Below, piece after piece: positions 9,630-17,329 of a DNA stretch of 64,000 nt. How positions within the stretch are numbered: the first letter of the stretch is position 1; every line of letters begins with the position of its first letter. A program made the position numbers and the translations under genes. The notes below the pieces were generated by a model that saw nothing but the letters and a program-made list of their open reading frames with translations, was not told the origin of the DNA and did no database searches. The stretch spans positions 1 through 64,000 of the forward strand of contig CAZGBJ010000009.1 in NCBI GenBank assembly GCA_964523895.1. The letters run 5' to 3'. This stretch comes from UBA7359 sp964523895. GTDB lineage: Bacteria > Pseudomonadota > Gammaproteobacteria > Eutrophobiales > Eutrophobiaceae.

Positions 9630-10061
9630 TTAAATCAGAAGTATGGTGTAGTTTTGTAGAGGAAGGGGTATCGTCCTTTCAGGCGGCGTCACTATTCGAT
9701 AGTTAGATACAGGATGTTTAGATAACGTTAATTGCGGTACAACATAAATATAGAAGTCGGGTATTTTTTTTATCTTTTCTGTTAAATCAAGATTCTTTCC
9801 ACTGTTGGCTATTACACTAAGATCATCGCAGTCACAAGCGCCCAGACAGTGGCTATTATTGTCATCTTTCTGTTTATTCGCAGATACATCCGATCCATGT
9901 GTATGACAAGCATTTGATGCCTCAGTTATTTGCTTACTATGATCATTAATATCTATTGCCGCTAAACAAGTTTGGCACAATAACAATAACCAGCCACCAA
10001 CGAATATTGATAGCGTGATTGATGCGATCTTGCTTTGCTTGTCTTTAAGTTGCATTAACAT
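9630..10061 (-). CDS. Small exported His/Cys-rich protein ahead of the Cus operon
   Basis: 143 residues, no confident family. It has a long N-terminal hydrophobic segment (about residues 13-34). A putative metal-binding middle carries several His and Cys residues (NACHTHGSD, HCLGACDCDD), and the tail is proline-rich (PPERTIPLPL). The layout resembles CopL/DUF2946-type proteins that often head copper or silver efflux operons. A shorter analogue (26395-26709) heads the second RND operon here, with a Cys/His cluster and a PPPYQPP tail. Probably periplasmic or membrane-anchored metal binding; function not established. Confidence 0.65.
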   Translation of the reverse strand: MLMQLKDKQSKIASITLSIFVGGWLLLLCQTCLAAIDINDHSKQITEASNACHTHGSDVSANKQKDDNNSHCLGACDCDDLSVIANSGKNLDLTEKIKKIPDFYIYVVPQLTLSKHPVSNYRIVTPPERTIPLPLQNYTILLI

Positions 10062-10243
10062 AGTTACGATTATGGTTCATTTTATATCGATAATACAAGT
10101 AAACATTGATAATTATTGATTAATGTCAATAAATATATGACATCACAAACCATATAAAATTCGTTTAAATTTGGACAAGTGTGCCAATTTTCTCGCTTTG
10201 TATATCCCTGTACTCAGACCTCGACCACGGTAACAACGGATTT

Positions 10244-11194
10244 CTAATTATTGTTTTGAGCTTGCCATTTTTGTATACGGTGATTACCGAAATCGGCCGC
10301 AAATATCGTTCCATCTGGCGCAACAGTTATCCCCACAGGTCGATCAAACTGACCTCGTCCTTTGCCTTTTTTGCCAAAGGCAGATAGAAATACCCCATCA
10401 GTAGTGAATTTCTGAATACGGTTATTATAAAAATCCGTGACATAAATATTTCCTTCTAAATCAGTAGCGATTGAACTGACGGTCGTAAACCAACTATTGA
10501 AAGAACCTTTAATATTGAGACCGAAGGGACCACCCCACTTGTGTAAAAACTGACCCGAGCTTGAAAACACTTGCACACGATCATTGTAACCATCGGCCAC
10601 ATATACTGAGCCATCAGCAGCAATTGCAACATCCGTCGGATAATTAAACTCTCCTGCCCAGATACCCACTTTTTTGCTTGTTCCCCATTGTTCAATAAAC
10701 TCACCATCGGACTGCAAATGCTGAATTCTTTGATTGTAAAAATCGGCAATATAAAGATCGCCATTAGAAGCAATGGCAACACCACCCGGAGCATCGAATT
10801 CACCTGATTTCGATCCCGCCTGCCCGATAGCACGCAGCGGCGTTCCATCCAAAGCGAAGACTTGAATGCGGTCATTCCAATAGTCAGCTACATAGAGTTC
10901 ATCACCAACAATACTCAAGTTCATAGGCCGACCAAGTTGGCCAATGCCATCTCCTTTACTGCCAAATTGACGCTTGAAGTGTCCATCAAAGTCAAATACC
11001 TGAATGCGTGCGTTACGCGCATCACTGACAAACACCTCATCATCAGTAACAGCAATTCCGGTTGGGTCATGAAATTGTCCCGGTGCTGATCCTTCTTCAC
11101 CCCATGCAGTGATAAAAATATAACTCGGTTCCGTTGCCGAAGGAATCCATAGCAACCAAATTATTACCATTGTTAATAGTAAAAAAACTATCAA
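10244..11194 (-). CDS. NHL-repeat beta-propeller protein, membrane-anchored
   Basis: 316 residues. An N-terminal hydrophobic helix (about residues 2-18) is followed by about six NHL repeats; each contains a variant of D/GxxYVADxxNxRIQxF (for example YVADYWNDRIQVF and YVTDFYNNRIQKF). NHL propellers bind proteins, glycans or RNA. Here the anchor suggests the propeller faces the periplasm. It is the last gene of a four-gene run that starts with a MerR-type regulator at 12922, 53 bases after the barrel gene. A role in metal response is inferred only from that context. Confidence 0.88.
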   Translation of the reverse strand: MIVFLLLTMVIIWLLWIPSATEPSYIFITAWGEEGSAPGQFHDPTGIAVTDDEVFVSDARNARIQVFDFDGHFKRQFGSKGDGIGQLGRPMNLSIVGDELYVADYWNDRIQVFALDGTPLRAIGQAGSKSGEFDAPGGVAIASNGDLYIADFYNQRIQHLQSDGEFIEQWGTSKKVGIWAGEFNYPTDVAIAADGSVYVADGYNDRVQVFSSSGQFLHKWGGPFGLNIKGSFNSWFTTVSSIATDLEGNIYVTDFYNNRIQKFTTDGVFLSAFGKKGKGRGQFDRPVGITVAPDGTIFAADFGNHRIQKWQAQNNN

Positions 11195-11247
11195 ACTCAG
11201 AAAATTTTGGATGCTGTTTTTAAATTCATTGTATTGGATAATTCCGA

Positions 11248-12177
11248 TTAAAAATTAACCCGGAACCCGGCACGAAGAATAAAATCATTTTCTAATGCCG
11301 TACCATTTAGATCCTGAACCACAGGAAGTTGTAAAGCGCTCTCTATGACCCAACGTCGAGTAACATATTGGAGACCCGGCGCCATGAACAATGTAGTGCC
11401 GCCAGAATTCGCGTCATTGACAGAAAAAGTACTGTTCTTATTTTTATAAATAAGGTTGGTCTCAAATACACCATAGAGAAATCCGGGAACCCCTCCTTTT
11501 AGTTTTTTTGGCCAAAGACGATATTGAAAAGAGGCGTCAAATCGAGCAACATCACCAAACTCAAAATCATTCGCTTCCGTGTTTACCTGATAAGAAAGTG
11601 CCGTATCTACTTCAAAATTAAGCGTCTGGTAAGTTAATACTATACCGCCAAAGGGATCCCATGAACCGGAGCCAGCTTGTACACTGGCTGGTAACTTTCC
11701 TAAGCTATCTTGTTCATCATCTTGCCCAGTAGGCATTTCCAGTCCTGCAAACGGACTGATACGAAGTGTACCTCCCGGCCAATTTTTACGAAATAGTGTG
11801 TAGCGACCAAACAACTTAAGGTCACCGATATCGTTGACACTGCGATTCTGTCTTATACTGGAAACATTGATAGCCAGATCATTGTCAATATAAGGTAAAA
11901 CACCAATTAACATTACATCACTGCTTAAAGCATAACCAAGCACTGAAATTATTTGTTGGGAAGTACGATCGCGATCAGCACCACTCGGATCATCCCCTGA
12001 TTGATTCAATACAATTTGTTCTCGAAGTACGAATTCGTTTTCGGCGAGACCGATTGCTGAGTTAAAAGTTATAGGACCGCTCCATGCATCATCAAACCAG
12101 ACTAAAGCCCCGATTATGATCAATAGAGACATTTTTGGAACTTGAAGTATTGGCTGCCATTGACTCAACCCCGTCAT
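11248..12177 (-). CDS. Outer-membrane beta-barrel protein (MetA-pathway-phenol/transporter-like)
   Basis: 309 residues with an N-terminal hydrophobic export segment (residues 17-32) and alternating amphipathic strands through to a terminal Phe, the standard outer-membrane barrel end. Short patterns such as GDLKLFGRY, ISPFAGLEMPTG and AYSYQVN-like strands resemble the phenol-MetA-degradation/'transporter' family of uncharacterised porin-like barrels. It begins 4 bases after the secreted HMA gene stops. It might be an export or uptake channel for the metal or ligand sensed by the MerR protein; this is inference. Confidence 0.72.
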   Translation of the reverse strand: MTGLSQWQPILQVPKMSLLIIIGALVWFDDAWSGPITFNSAIGLAENEFVLREQIVLNQSGDDPSGADRDRTSQQIISVLGYALSSDVMLIGVLPYIDNDLAINVSSIRQNRSVNDIGDLKLFGRYTLFRKNWPGGTLRISPFAGLEMPTGQDDEQDSLGKLPASVQAGSGSWDPFGGIVLTYQTLNFEVDTALSYQVNTEANDFEFGDVARFDASFQYRLWPKKLKGGVPGFLYGVFETNLIYKNKNSTFSVNDANSGGTTLFMAPGLQYVTRRWVIESALQLPVVQDLNGTALENDFILRAGFRVNF

Positions 12178-12181
12178 TTTA

Positions 12182-12481
12182 TTATTTCACTGTATCGCTT
12201 AGTGCAAATGAACGTAGTGTAAAACCTGCTTTCGTAACTGCATCACGAACAGGTATTTCGTCAAGAGTAAAACCTTCTTTCATAATCAATAAAATCTGAC
12301 TCTTTTCAATATCCGTCTCTATACGCTTGATGCCCTCTAGTTTACTAAGCTGTTTTTCTATGCCATAGACACAAAAAGGACAGGCCACGCCATCAACGCC
12401 TAATTGATATTCAGTAGTAGCTGCGTATACCAACGAAATTGAAAATACATTAAGTATAATTATTAAAATAAGTTTCTTCAT
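12182..12481 (-). CDS. Secreted heavy-metal-associated (HMA) domain protein
   Basis: A signal peptide (MKKLILIIILNVFSISLVYA) precedes one HMA domain with the metal-binding loop VACPFC, a variant of the MerP-type GMxCxxC loop. About 99 residues from the chosen ATG at 12479-12481, which has GAGGAG seven bases ahead; an in-frame start 15 bases upstream lacks this. MerP-like in layout, but distinct from the true merP at 15964-16239. It is probably a periplasmic metal chaperone. It lies 21-36 bases downstream of a MerR-type regulator gene and directly before the barrel gene. Confidence 0.85.
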   Translation of the reverse strand: MKKLILIIILNVFSISLVYAATTEYQLGVDGVACPFCVYGIEKQLSKLEGIKRIETDIEKSQILLIMKEGFTLDEIPVRDAVTKAGFTLRSFALSDTVK

Positions 12482-12517
12482 ATTGAGACTCCTCAAGAGA
12501 ATCGGTATACCAATTTT

Positions 12518-12922
12518 TTAATTAGTGTCGTGAACACTAAGTGCCTCCAATATTGGACAATCGCTAATTGGAGCCTGCCCGGGGCAAACATTAATTAATT
12601 TCTTTAAACTCTTTCGCATTCGTTGCAACATTTTTATCTTGCTTTCAACATCGTCCAATTTCTCTTGGGCTAATTGCTTAACGGCACTACATTTCGCATC
12701 AGATTTAATTGACAACAATTCACCAATTTCCTTAAGTGAAAAACCCAGTTCTTTCGCTTGTTGAATAAATGAAAGACGATCGATTGCTTCACCTTTATAT
12801 TGACGATAACCGCTTTCCTTTCTTTCAGGTTTTTCTATTAAACCCTCTTTTTCATAATAACGAATCGTTTCAACACTGACACCAGATTGCTTGGCTACCT
12901 GACCAATAGAATATAGGGGCAT
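12518..12922 (-). CDS. MerR-family metal-responsive regulator (mercury-type cysteine triad)
   Basis: 134 residues. The N-terminal winged helix reads SIGQVAKQSGVSVETIRYYE, followed by the dimerisation helix. Cysteines fall at residues 78, 113 and 122. The spacings of 35 and 9 residues are exactly those of the Hg(II)-binding cysteines of Tn501 MerR (82, 117, 126). SD GAGG lies ahead of the ATG. Upstream at 12949-12980 is a promoter with an overlong spacer, so it probably controls itself and the three genes behind it. Metal specificity is inferred; ZntR/PbrR-like sensing of another soft metal is the main alternative. Confidence 0.88.
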   Translation of the reverse strand: MPLYSIGQVAKQSGVSVETIRYYEKEGLIEKPERKESGYRQYKGEAIDRLSFIQQAKELGFSLKEIGELLSIKSDAKCSAVKQLAQEKLDDVESKIKMLQRMRKSLKKLINVCPGQAPISDCPILEALSVHDTN

Positions 12923-12948
12923 ACCGTAATCCTCATTAAGTTAGGTAA

Positions 12949-12980
12949 AGTATAAACCCTAAAGTAAACTATAGAGTCAA
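12949..12980 (-). promoter_or_regulatory. MerR-type promoter of the merR-HMA-barrel-NHL operon
   Basis: On the minus strand a TTGACT -35 (12975-12980) and a TATACT -10 (12949-12954) are separated by 20 bases. The spacer contains the imperfect dyad CTATAGT...ACTTTAGGG. An overlong spacer carrying a dyad is the hallmark of promoters remodelled by MerR-family activators. Confidence 0.75.
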
Positions 12981-13071
12981 GCTTTCGATAATATATTGAT
13001 TTTATTGCGGATTTAGTGATCAACTCATTAAGCAAAAGCCAGAATTCACTAATGGTGTTAATGACTAGTCT

Positions 13072-13097
13072 GATAACAACGCAAAAGTGTTGTTATC
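13072..13097. terminator. Perfect 9-bp hairpin after the mer operon
   Basis: GATAACAAC (13072-13080) and GTTGTTATC (13089-13097) form a perfect stem with an 8-base loop. It starts 10 bases beyond the stop codon of the last mer-operon gene (minus strand). There is no long U-run, so it may be a weak terminator or an mRNA 3'-end stabiliser. Confidence 0.5.
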
Positions 13098-13106
13098 AAT
13101 TCTTGA

Positions 13107-13490
13107 TTACTTATCTGTCCCTAAACAACATCCTTCATGATTTAATATTCCCTTATTAAATATGTTGCCTTCTAGTCTTTGAATATAAAAATCAGGTTTC
13201 TTTTTGAAAACGTCTACACTATGTGGACAATGGCAAAAAAATATTTCCTGATTGCCAATGTTTATTTTATCTGCCCACTTACGTGGTTTTTCAGCCAAAC
13301 AGGTTGGGCATACAATTAGTTCTTCTGTTTCCTGCAGGTATTTTCGAGGATCAGTTATAAAAATATCGACACATCCCTGACAACAAAAATAATATTCTTT
13401 ACCGTCATGATTATAGGCGACCGAATTTTCTCTGCTGATGCCTAACCTCACTAGTGAACAACCGCATGTAGAACAAATGATCGTTCTCAT
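13107..13490 (-). CDS. Double YHS/TRASH-like cysteine protein of the mer operon
   Basis: 127 residues without a signal peptide, so probably cytoplasmic. Two related modules are visible. Module one (about 5-52) has CSTCG and the YHS-type motif YYFCCQGCVDIFITDPRKY. Module two (about 60-105) has CPTC and IFFCHCPHSVDVFKKKPDFY. The tail has HEGCC. YHS/TRASH modules bind metals through paired cysteines, so Hg or another soft metal bound in the cytosol is plausible. It is the last gene before a hairpin and 14 bases after merE, in the mer transcript. I know of no assigned function. Confidence 0.72.
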   Translation of the reverse strand: MRTIICSTCGCSLVRLGISRENSVAYNHDGKEYYFCCQGCVDIFITDPRKYLQETEELIVCPTCLAEKPRKWADKINIGNQEIFFCHCPHSVDVFKKKPDFYIQRLEGNIFNKGILNHEGCCLGTDK

Positions 13491-13512
13491 TAGTTTCTCC
13501 TAGTTTACCAAG

Positions 13513-13735
13513 TCATCCATTTGACCCGAATATTTTTATCGTCCCCATCAACGCCAAAATAAAAAGCACCGCCAGTAATACCACTGCACTCATAAAATGC
13601 GCCTGCTGCACTCCCGGACAGAAGAACAATAAGAATAGGCAAATGGCATGGACAGGTAATTACAGCAGTAAACGCCAGAAAATAGCCGGTAATTGTTCGT
13701 CGGTAGCGAATAGAATTATTATTGATATCCGACAT
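13513..13735 (-). pseudogene. merE: MerE-like mercury transporter with apparent frameshift
   Basis: The first half, TGYFLAFTAVITCPCHLPIL and the following GSAAGAF, matches the MerE family (small inner-membrane Hg and methylmercury transporter with a CPC pair in TM1). The same frame then continues as an unrelated hydrophilic tail to 13505. The +1 frame from the TTTT run just after GAF reads MSAVVLLAVLFILALMGTIK, an obvious second membrane helix, and stops at 13513-13515. So the gene needs a single-base indel or ribosomal frameshift to give the usual two-helix protein. It may be a sequencing error, a real lesion, or recoding. Confidence 0.75.
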
Positions 13736-13749
13736 TGAAACATCTCAGG

Positions 13750-13768
13750 CTGATAGATTTTTTATCAG
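13750..13768. terminator. Short hairpin between merA and merE
   Basis: CTGATA (13750-13755) pairs with TATCAG (13763-13768) around a 7-base loop. It lies 44 bases after merA stops on the minus strand. It may attenuate expression of the distal merE and YHS genes; weak evidence. Confidence 0.35.
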
Positions 13769-13812
13769 GTCGCACCTCGAATCTAGAGAGGCATAATTTC
13801 GCATGTTAGCAA

Positions 13813-15471
13813 TCACCCGGCACAACAAGAGAGTTCTTTCACATCTTTGGTAAACGTCTGCGCGCAAAGTTTGATTCCTTCAACCATAGTCAGGTATGGG
13901 AATAACTGACCAGCAAGTTCTTCAACCGTCATCCGGTTGCGGATCGCCAGTACCGCAGTCTGGATCATTTCACCCGCTTCGGGTGCTAATATCTGTGCGC
14001 CAATCAAACGGCCACTGTCCTTTTCCATCACCAGTTTGATAAATCCATTGGTATCGAAGTTGGCTAGTGCGCGAGGTACGTTTTCCAAATCCAGAGTACG
14101 TGAGTCAGTTTCTATTCCCTGGTCGTTGGCTTGTTGTTCGGTCAAACCAACTGTGGCCACGGCCGGCTCAGTAAATACAACGGCTGGCATAGCGGTTAAA
14201 TCGAGTGTTACATCACCGCCAGTCATATTGATGGCCGCACGGGTACCGGCAGCGGCAGCCACATAAACATATTGCGGTTGATTGGTACAGTCGCCGGCAG
14301 CGTAAATATGCCCAACGGATGTGCGCATGTGATCGTCGATCTCTATGGCGCCGCCCGGCCCGGTCTTAACGCCCGCATTGGATAAAGCCAATTCATCCGT
14401 GTTGGGTGCACGACCCGTTGCAACAAGCAGTGCATCTCCGGTAATTTTTTTCCCCGCGATCTGTAAATGGAATTGTTCGCCATCGTGATCCACGCGATCG
14501 GGTACCGTATGTAATAGGATCTCGATCCCCTCTTCTTCAAACACCGCTTTAAGTCCATTACCGATATCCGCATCTTCTTTTGACAAAAATGTACTACGCG
14601 CCATTACGGTAACCCGGGAACCAAGTCGACGAAAGGCCTGGGCCAATTCCAGCGCGACCACCGAACCACCCATGACCAATAGATGTTCGGGTAATTGCTC
14701 GGCCACCAGAGCCTCGGTGGAGGTCCAATAAGGAGTATCGGCCAATCCCGGGATATCAGGAAGTACAGAATGGGCACCGGTCGCAATCAGTATCCGATCC
14801 GCATAGATTGTTATCTCCTCATTGTCCTTTTGAACCACTGACAAGGTATGCGAATCCTGAAACTGGGCAAGTCCATGGACAAGATTAATATTCGGATTAG
14901 TCTCCAGAATACTTTCATACTTGGCCTGACGAAGTTCCTCAACGCGTGCCTGTTGCTGAGTGACCAGTGCCTTGCGATCAATGTTCGGTTTTGTTAATGG
15001 CACACCGTTAAAATGGTGATGCGCCTGCAGGTGAGCGATATGTGCGCTACGGATCATAATCTTGGAGGGTACACAGCCAACATTAACGCAGGTGCCGCCG
15101 ATCACATCACCGCGTTCAATAATGGTTACCTGTGCACCTTCATCTACCGCACGGATAGCCGCAGCAAAGGCACCGGAGCCACTGCCGATAATCGCTACAT
15201 GTAGCGATTCATTTCCACTCGATATATCTTGTGAGTCGGAGTCCGAGGCACAGCATGAGTCTTGTTCGCCTTGCTCATGAACTGTATAACCCAGTGCTTC
15301 AATGACAGCAATAATATCAATGGTGTTAATACTGTCATTGGTAATCATTTCGGCACTTTCTTTGGGATAGGAAACATCTACTTGTTGTACGCCTTCAATG
15401 GCTTCCAATGCTTCTTTAATATGGCTTGCACAACTGGTGCAGGTCATGCCTTGTATTGATAGTGAGATCAT
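13813..15471 (-). CDS. merA: Mercuric reductase MerA
   Basis: 552 residues. An FAD/NADPH-dependent cytosolic flavoenzyme that reduces Hg(II) to Hg(0). An N-terminal HMA domain has GMTCTSC (Cys 11 and 14). Next come the FAD-binding GSGSGAFAAA, the redox-active disulfide GGTCVNVGCVPSKIM and the second nucleotide-binding region MGGSVVALELAQAF. The C-terminal vicinal cysteine pair (Cys 549-550, in LSCCAG) delivers Hg from the partner subunit. All key residues are present. Preceded by merC (38-base gap). This gene and merC/merP are visibly richer in G+C than the flanking merT and merE, which suggests mosaic origin. Confidence 0.97.
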   Translation of the reverse strand: MISLSIQGMTCTSCASHIKEALEAIEGVQQVDVSYPKESAEMITNDSINTIDIIAVIEALGYTVHEQGEQDSCCASDSDSQDISSGNESLHVAIIGSGSGAFAAAIRAVDEGAQVTIIERGDVIGGTCVNVGCVPSKIMIRSAHIAHLQAHHHFNGVPLTKPNIDRKALVTQQQARVEELRQAKYESILETNPNINLVHGLAQFQDSHTLSVVQKDNEEITIYADRILIATGAHSVLPDIPGLADTPYWTSTEALVAEQLPEHLLVMGGSVVALELAQAFRRLGSRVTVMARSTFLSKEDADIGNGLKAVFEEEGIEILLHTVPDRVDHDGEQFHLQIAGKKITGDALLVATGRAPNTDELALSNAGVKTGPGGAIEIDDHMRTSVGHIYAAGDCTNQPQYVYVAAAAGTRAAINMTGGDVTLDLTAMPAVVFTEPAVATVGLTEQQANDQGIETDSRTLDLENVPRALANFDTNGFIKLVMEKDSGRLIGAQILAPEAGEMIQTAVLAIRNRMTVEELAGQLFPYLTMVEGIKLCAQTFTKDVKELSCCAG

Positions 15472-15509
15472 TTGTTTTTCTCTTTGTGTTTTTATTGGAG
15501 CTTCATCAG

Positions 15510-15953
15510 TTAATTTAAATCAGCGGGCTGTACTTCACAGGACTCATCGTCACAGCGTTTATTTGCAGGAGAAAAAATATCCCACAACGAGACCACGACC
15601 ATCAGCCCCAGCGCCGAATAGGTGGCATAAGCACTCCAGCCATACTTGAACCAGGGATAAAGTGATAACAGCAGTAATACCGGGCCAAGCATGCCAAGCA
15701 GGCTGCGATGCCATTGCTTGTGACTAAACCAACCTAAAGCGTTAGCGACAAGAACAATACCTGCAAACAATGGCAGAAAAGTATTAATCAAGGGCCATTC
15801 CCATTGACTTAAAAAGCCCATGCCAATTGCAGCACCAAGGCTTGCAATAGCAGGAAAGCACAGTGCACAGCCCATCGCCGCGCCCAGCGCGCCAAGAGAA
15901 CCGGCCTTATCACCAATACGGGTCAGTACATTCAGTAGATTGGTCATAGTCAT
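15510..15953 (-). CDS. merC: Mercuric transport protein MerC
   Basis: 147 residues with four hydrophobic segments and the CALCFPA cysteine pair of the first helix, as in MerC inner-membrane Hg(II) importers. A CDDESC pair near the C-terminus may pass Hg to MerA in the cytosol. It lies 10 bases after merP and 38 bases ahead of merA. Two importers, MerT and MerC, are thus encoded in the same operon. The start could be Met1 or Met3. Confidence 0.93.
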   Translation of the reverse strand: MTMTNLLNVLTRIGDKAGSLGALGAAMGCALCFPAIASLGAAIGMGFLSQWEWPLINTFLPLFAGIVLVANALGWFSHKQWHRSLLGMLGPVLLLLSLYPWFKYGWSAYATYSALGLMVVVSLWDIFSPANKRCDDESCEVQPADLN

Positions 15954-15963
15954 AGTCTTACTC

Positions 15964-16239
15964 CTAATTCTTAACGGTGGACGGATAACCCGCGTTGGTG
16001 GTTGCTTCCGTCAGGGCTTCGACCGACGTTTTTTCATCATCGAAAGTGACAACCGCCAGTTTGGTCTCATATGTGACTTCGGCTTTGCTAACACCGTCGA
16101 CCTTCTGCAAGGCCCATTTCACGGTAATGGGACAGGACGCACAATTCATCGTAGGTACTTCAAGAGTCACGATTTTTTGTTTTGCGAACGCGCTCATGCT
16201 TAATAGAGTCAGAAGAGTTATTAAGATTAATTTTTTCAT
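15964..16239 (-). CDS. merP: Periplasmic mercury-binding protein MerP
   Basis: 91 residues: signal peptide ending at AFA (about residue 19) followed by one HMA domain with TMNCASC. MerP captures Hg(II) in the periplasm and hands it to MerT. CTCC/AGGAG-type ribosome binding bases precede the ATG. It is second among the recognised mer genes, but a 41-codon ORF separates it from merT, where the two are normally adjacent. Confidence 0.95.
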   Translation of the reverse strand: MKKLILITLLTLLSMSAFAKQKIVTLEVPTMNCASCPITVKWALQKVDGVSKAEVTYETKLAVVTFDDEKTSVEALTEATTNAGYPSTVKN

Positions 16240-16275
16240 TATTTCTCCAGGGATTAAAATTTGATTTTTTTGAAT

Positions 16276-16401
16276 CTAGTTATCAAGCAAATCAGATGAT
16301 CCATTATTTACTGGATGACCTGCGTTCGTTGAAGACAGCACGATGGTTTCAATGTCTGCGGCTTTATATATGAATCCGTATTGTGATTGTTTGTTAGTCA
16401 T
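16276..16401 (-). CDS. Small ORF (41 aa) between merT and merP
   Basis: A 41-codon frame starts with ATG at 16399-16401, preceded by TTAGGAG seven bases away, a good ribosome binding site. The product is soluble, with GFIYKAADIETIVLSSTNAG in its first half and no Cys. I do not recognise it. It could be a small mer-associated peptide or the start of a decayed gene inserted between merT and merP. Confidence 0.4.
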   Translation of the reverse strand: MTNKQSQYGFIYKAADIETIVLSSTNAGHPVNNGSSDLLDN

Positions 16402-16412
16402 CTATTCCACTC

Positions 16413-16766
16413 CTAAACAATAAATAAATTGGCATAATAAGGAAATGTGATTATGACAATGAGAATGATTGAAACAATCCAAAAGATAATGCGCTGGTTT
16501 TGTATTACTTTCGGGTTAGCACAATCAGTATCTTCTTCACACTGCTGCGGGATCAAATATAGTTTACGAAAAACGATAGCCAAAATAATAAGTGTTGCTA
16601 CTGTAAAATACGGCCTATAGGGTTCCATTGATGTAAGACTTCCAATCCAGGCACCACTAATTCCTAGTCCTAAAAGAAGCAAAGGTCCGAAGCAGCAGGC
16701 CGAGGCACCTATAGCAGCCAGTACAGCAAGCCACAGGGGGGTTATGGTTGATGAGTTTTTAGACAT
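16413..16766 (-). CDS. merT: Mercuric transport protein MerT
   Basis: About 117 residues with three membrane helices. The first helix carries the vicinal pair ACCFGPLLL that receives Hg(II) from MerP, and a cytoplasmic loop carries a second pair (QQCEEDTDC). I chose the ATG at 16764-16766 because GGGAGG lies 10 bases ahead; two in-frame ATGs further upstream sit on or before that site. It is the first gene of the mer operon, transcribed from the MerR-type promoter at 16876-16906. Confidence 0.94.
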   Translation of the reverse strand: MSKNSSTITPLWLAVLAAIGASACCFGPLLLLGLGISGAWIGSLTSMEPYRPYFTVATLIILAIVFRKLYLIPQQCEEDTDCANPKVIQNQRIIFWIVSIILIVIITFPYYANLFIV

Positions 16767-16875
16767 GTGTTGCATTCCTCCCTGCAAGCAGTACGTCGCC
16801 TAAGTAGACCTTATCTACGAGTCTTGAAATTATTTGCATCGTTATTTGCCCTTATCTTTTATGTATATATTGTAT

Positions 16876-16906
16876 ATGCTACATCCTGTAGTCACTACAG
16901 GATCAA
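16876..16906 (-). promoter_or_regulatory. mer promoter and MerR operator
   Basis: On the minus strand TTGATC (16901-16906) and TAGCAT (16876-16881) are spaced by 19 bases, the MerR-type spacing. Inside, 16883-16903 is a perfect inverted repeat: arms ATCCTGTAGT and ACTACAGGAT around one base. The arm sequence is close to CadR/PbrR-type operators. It drives merT onward and overlaps the start region of the divergent merR. Confidence 0.88.
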
Positions 16907-16917
16907 GGGTTAAATTC

Positions 16918-17325
16918 ATGGTATCAAGAAAAAGTGGTTTATCACGCGGCATACTGGCTAAGCGAAGCGGTGTGAACAGTGAAACGATACGGTATTACGA
17001 GAAAATTGCGTTAATGCCAGACCCTGTTCGTAGTGAAGGAGGACATCGGATATACAACGAAACACACTTGCAGCGCTTATCATTCATACGGCGTTGTCGA
17101 GAACTTGGGTTTACGCTGAAAGAAATTCGCGGTCTATTCGATCTTGTTGATAGCGGAGACTACACTTGCGCTGAAGTGCGTGACCGAACAACCGTGCATC
17201 TGGATGATGTAAGACAGAAAATACGAGATCTTAAAAAGATGCAAAACACTCTTAAATCAATGGTATCTCAATGCGATGGTGGACTTGTGCCGAAGTGTCC
17301 TATCATCGATACGCTACTCTCTTGA
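16918..17325 (+). CDS. merR: MerR-family regulator of the mer operon
   Basis: About 135 residues from the ATG at 16918; an upstream in-frame start would run through the operator and is unlikely. Winged-helix motif LAKRSGVNSETIRYYEK, then RELGFTLKEIRGLF and the dimerisation helix. The cysteines YTCAEV, SQCDG and PKCPII are spaced by 35 and 8 residues, close to the 35 and 9 of Tn501 MerR. It is divergent from merT and shares the operator at 16883-16903. It should repress without Hg(II) and activate the mer operon with it. Confidence 0.92.
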   Translation: MVSRKSGLSRGILAKRSGVNSETIRYYEKIALMPDPVRSEGGHRIYNETHLQRLSFIRRCRELGFTLKEIRGLFDLVDSGDYTCAEVRDRTTVHLDDVRQKIRDLKKMQNTLKSMVSQCDGGLVPKCPIIDTLLS

Positions 17326-17329
17326 CTAG

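Noticed and set aside
13937..14266. Plus-strand frame opposite merA
   Set aside because: Shadow caused by the higher G+C of merA; no protein features.
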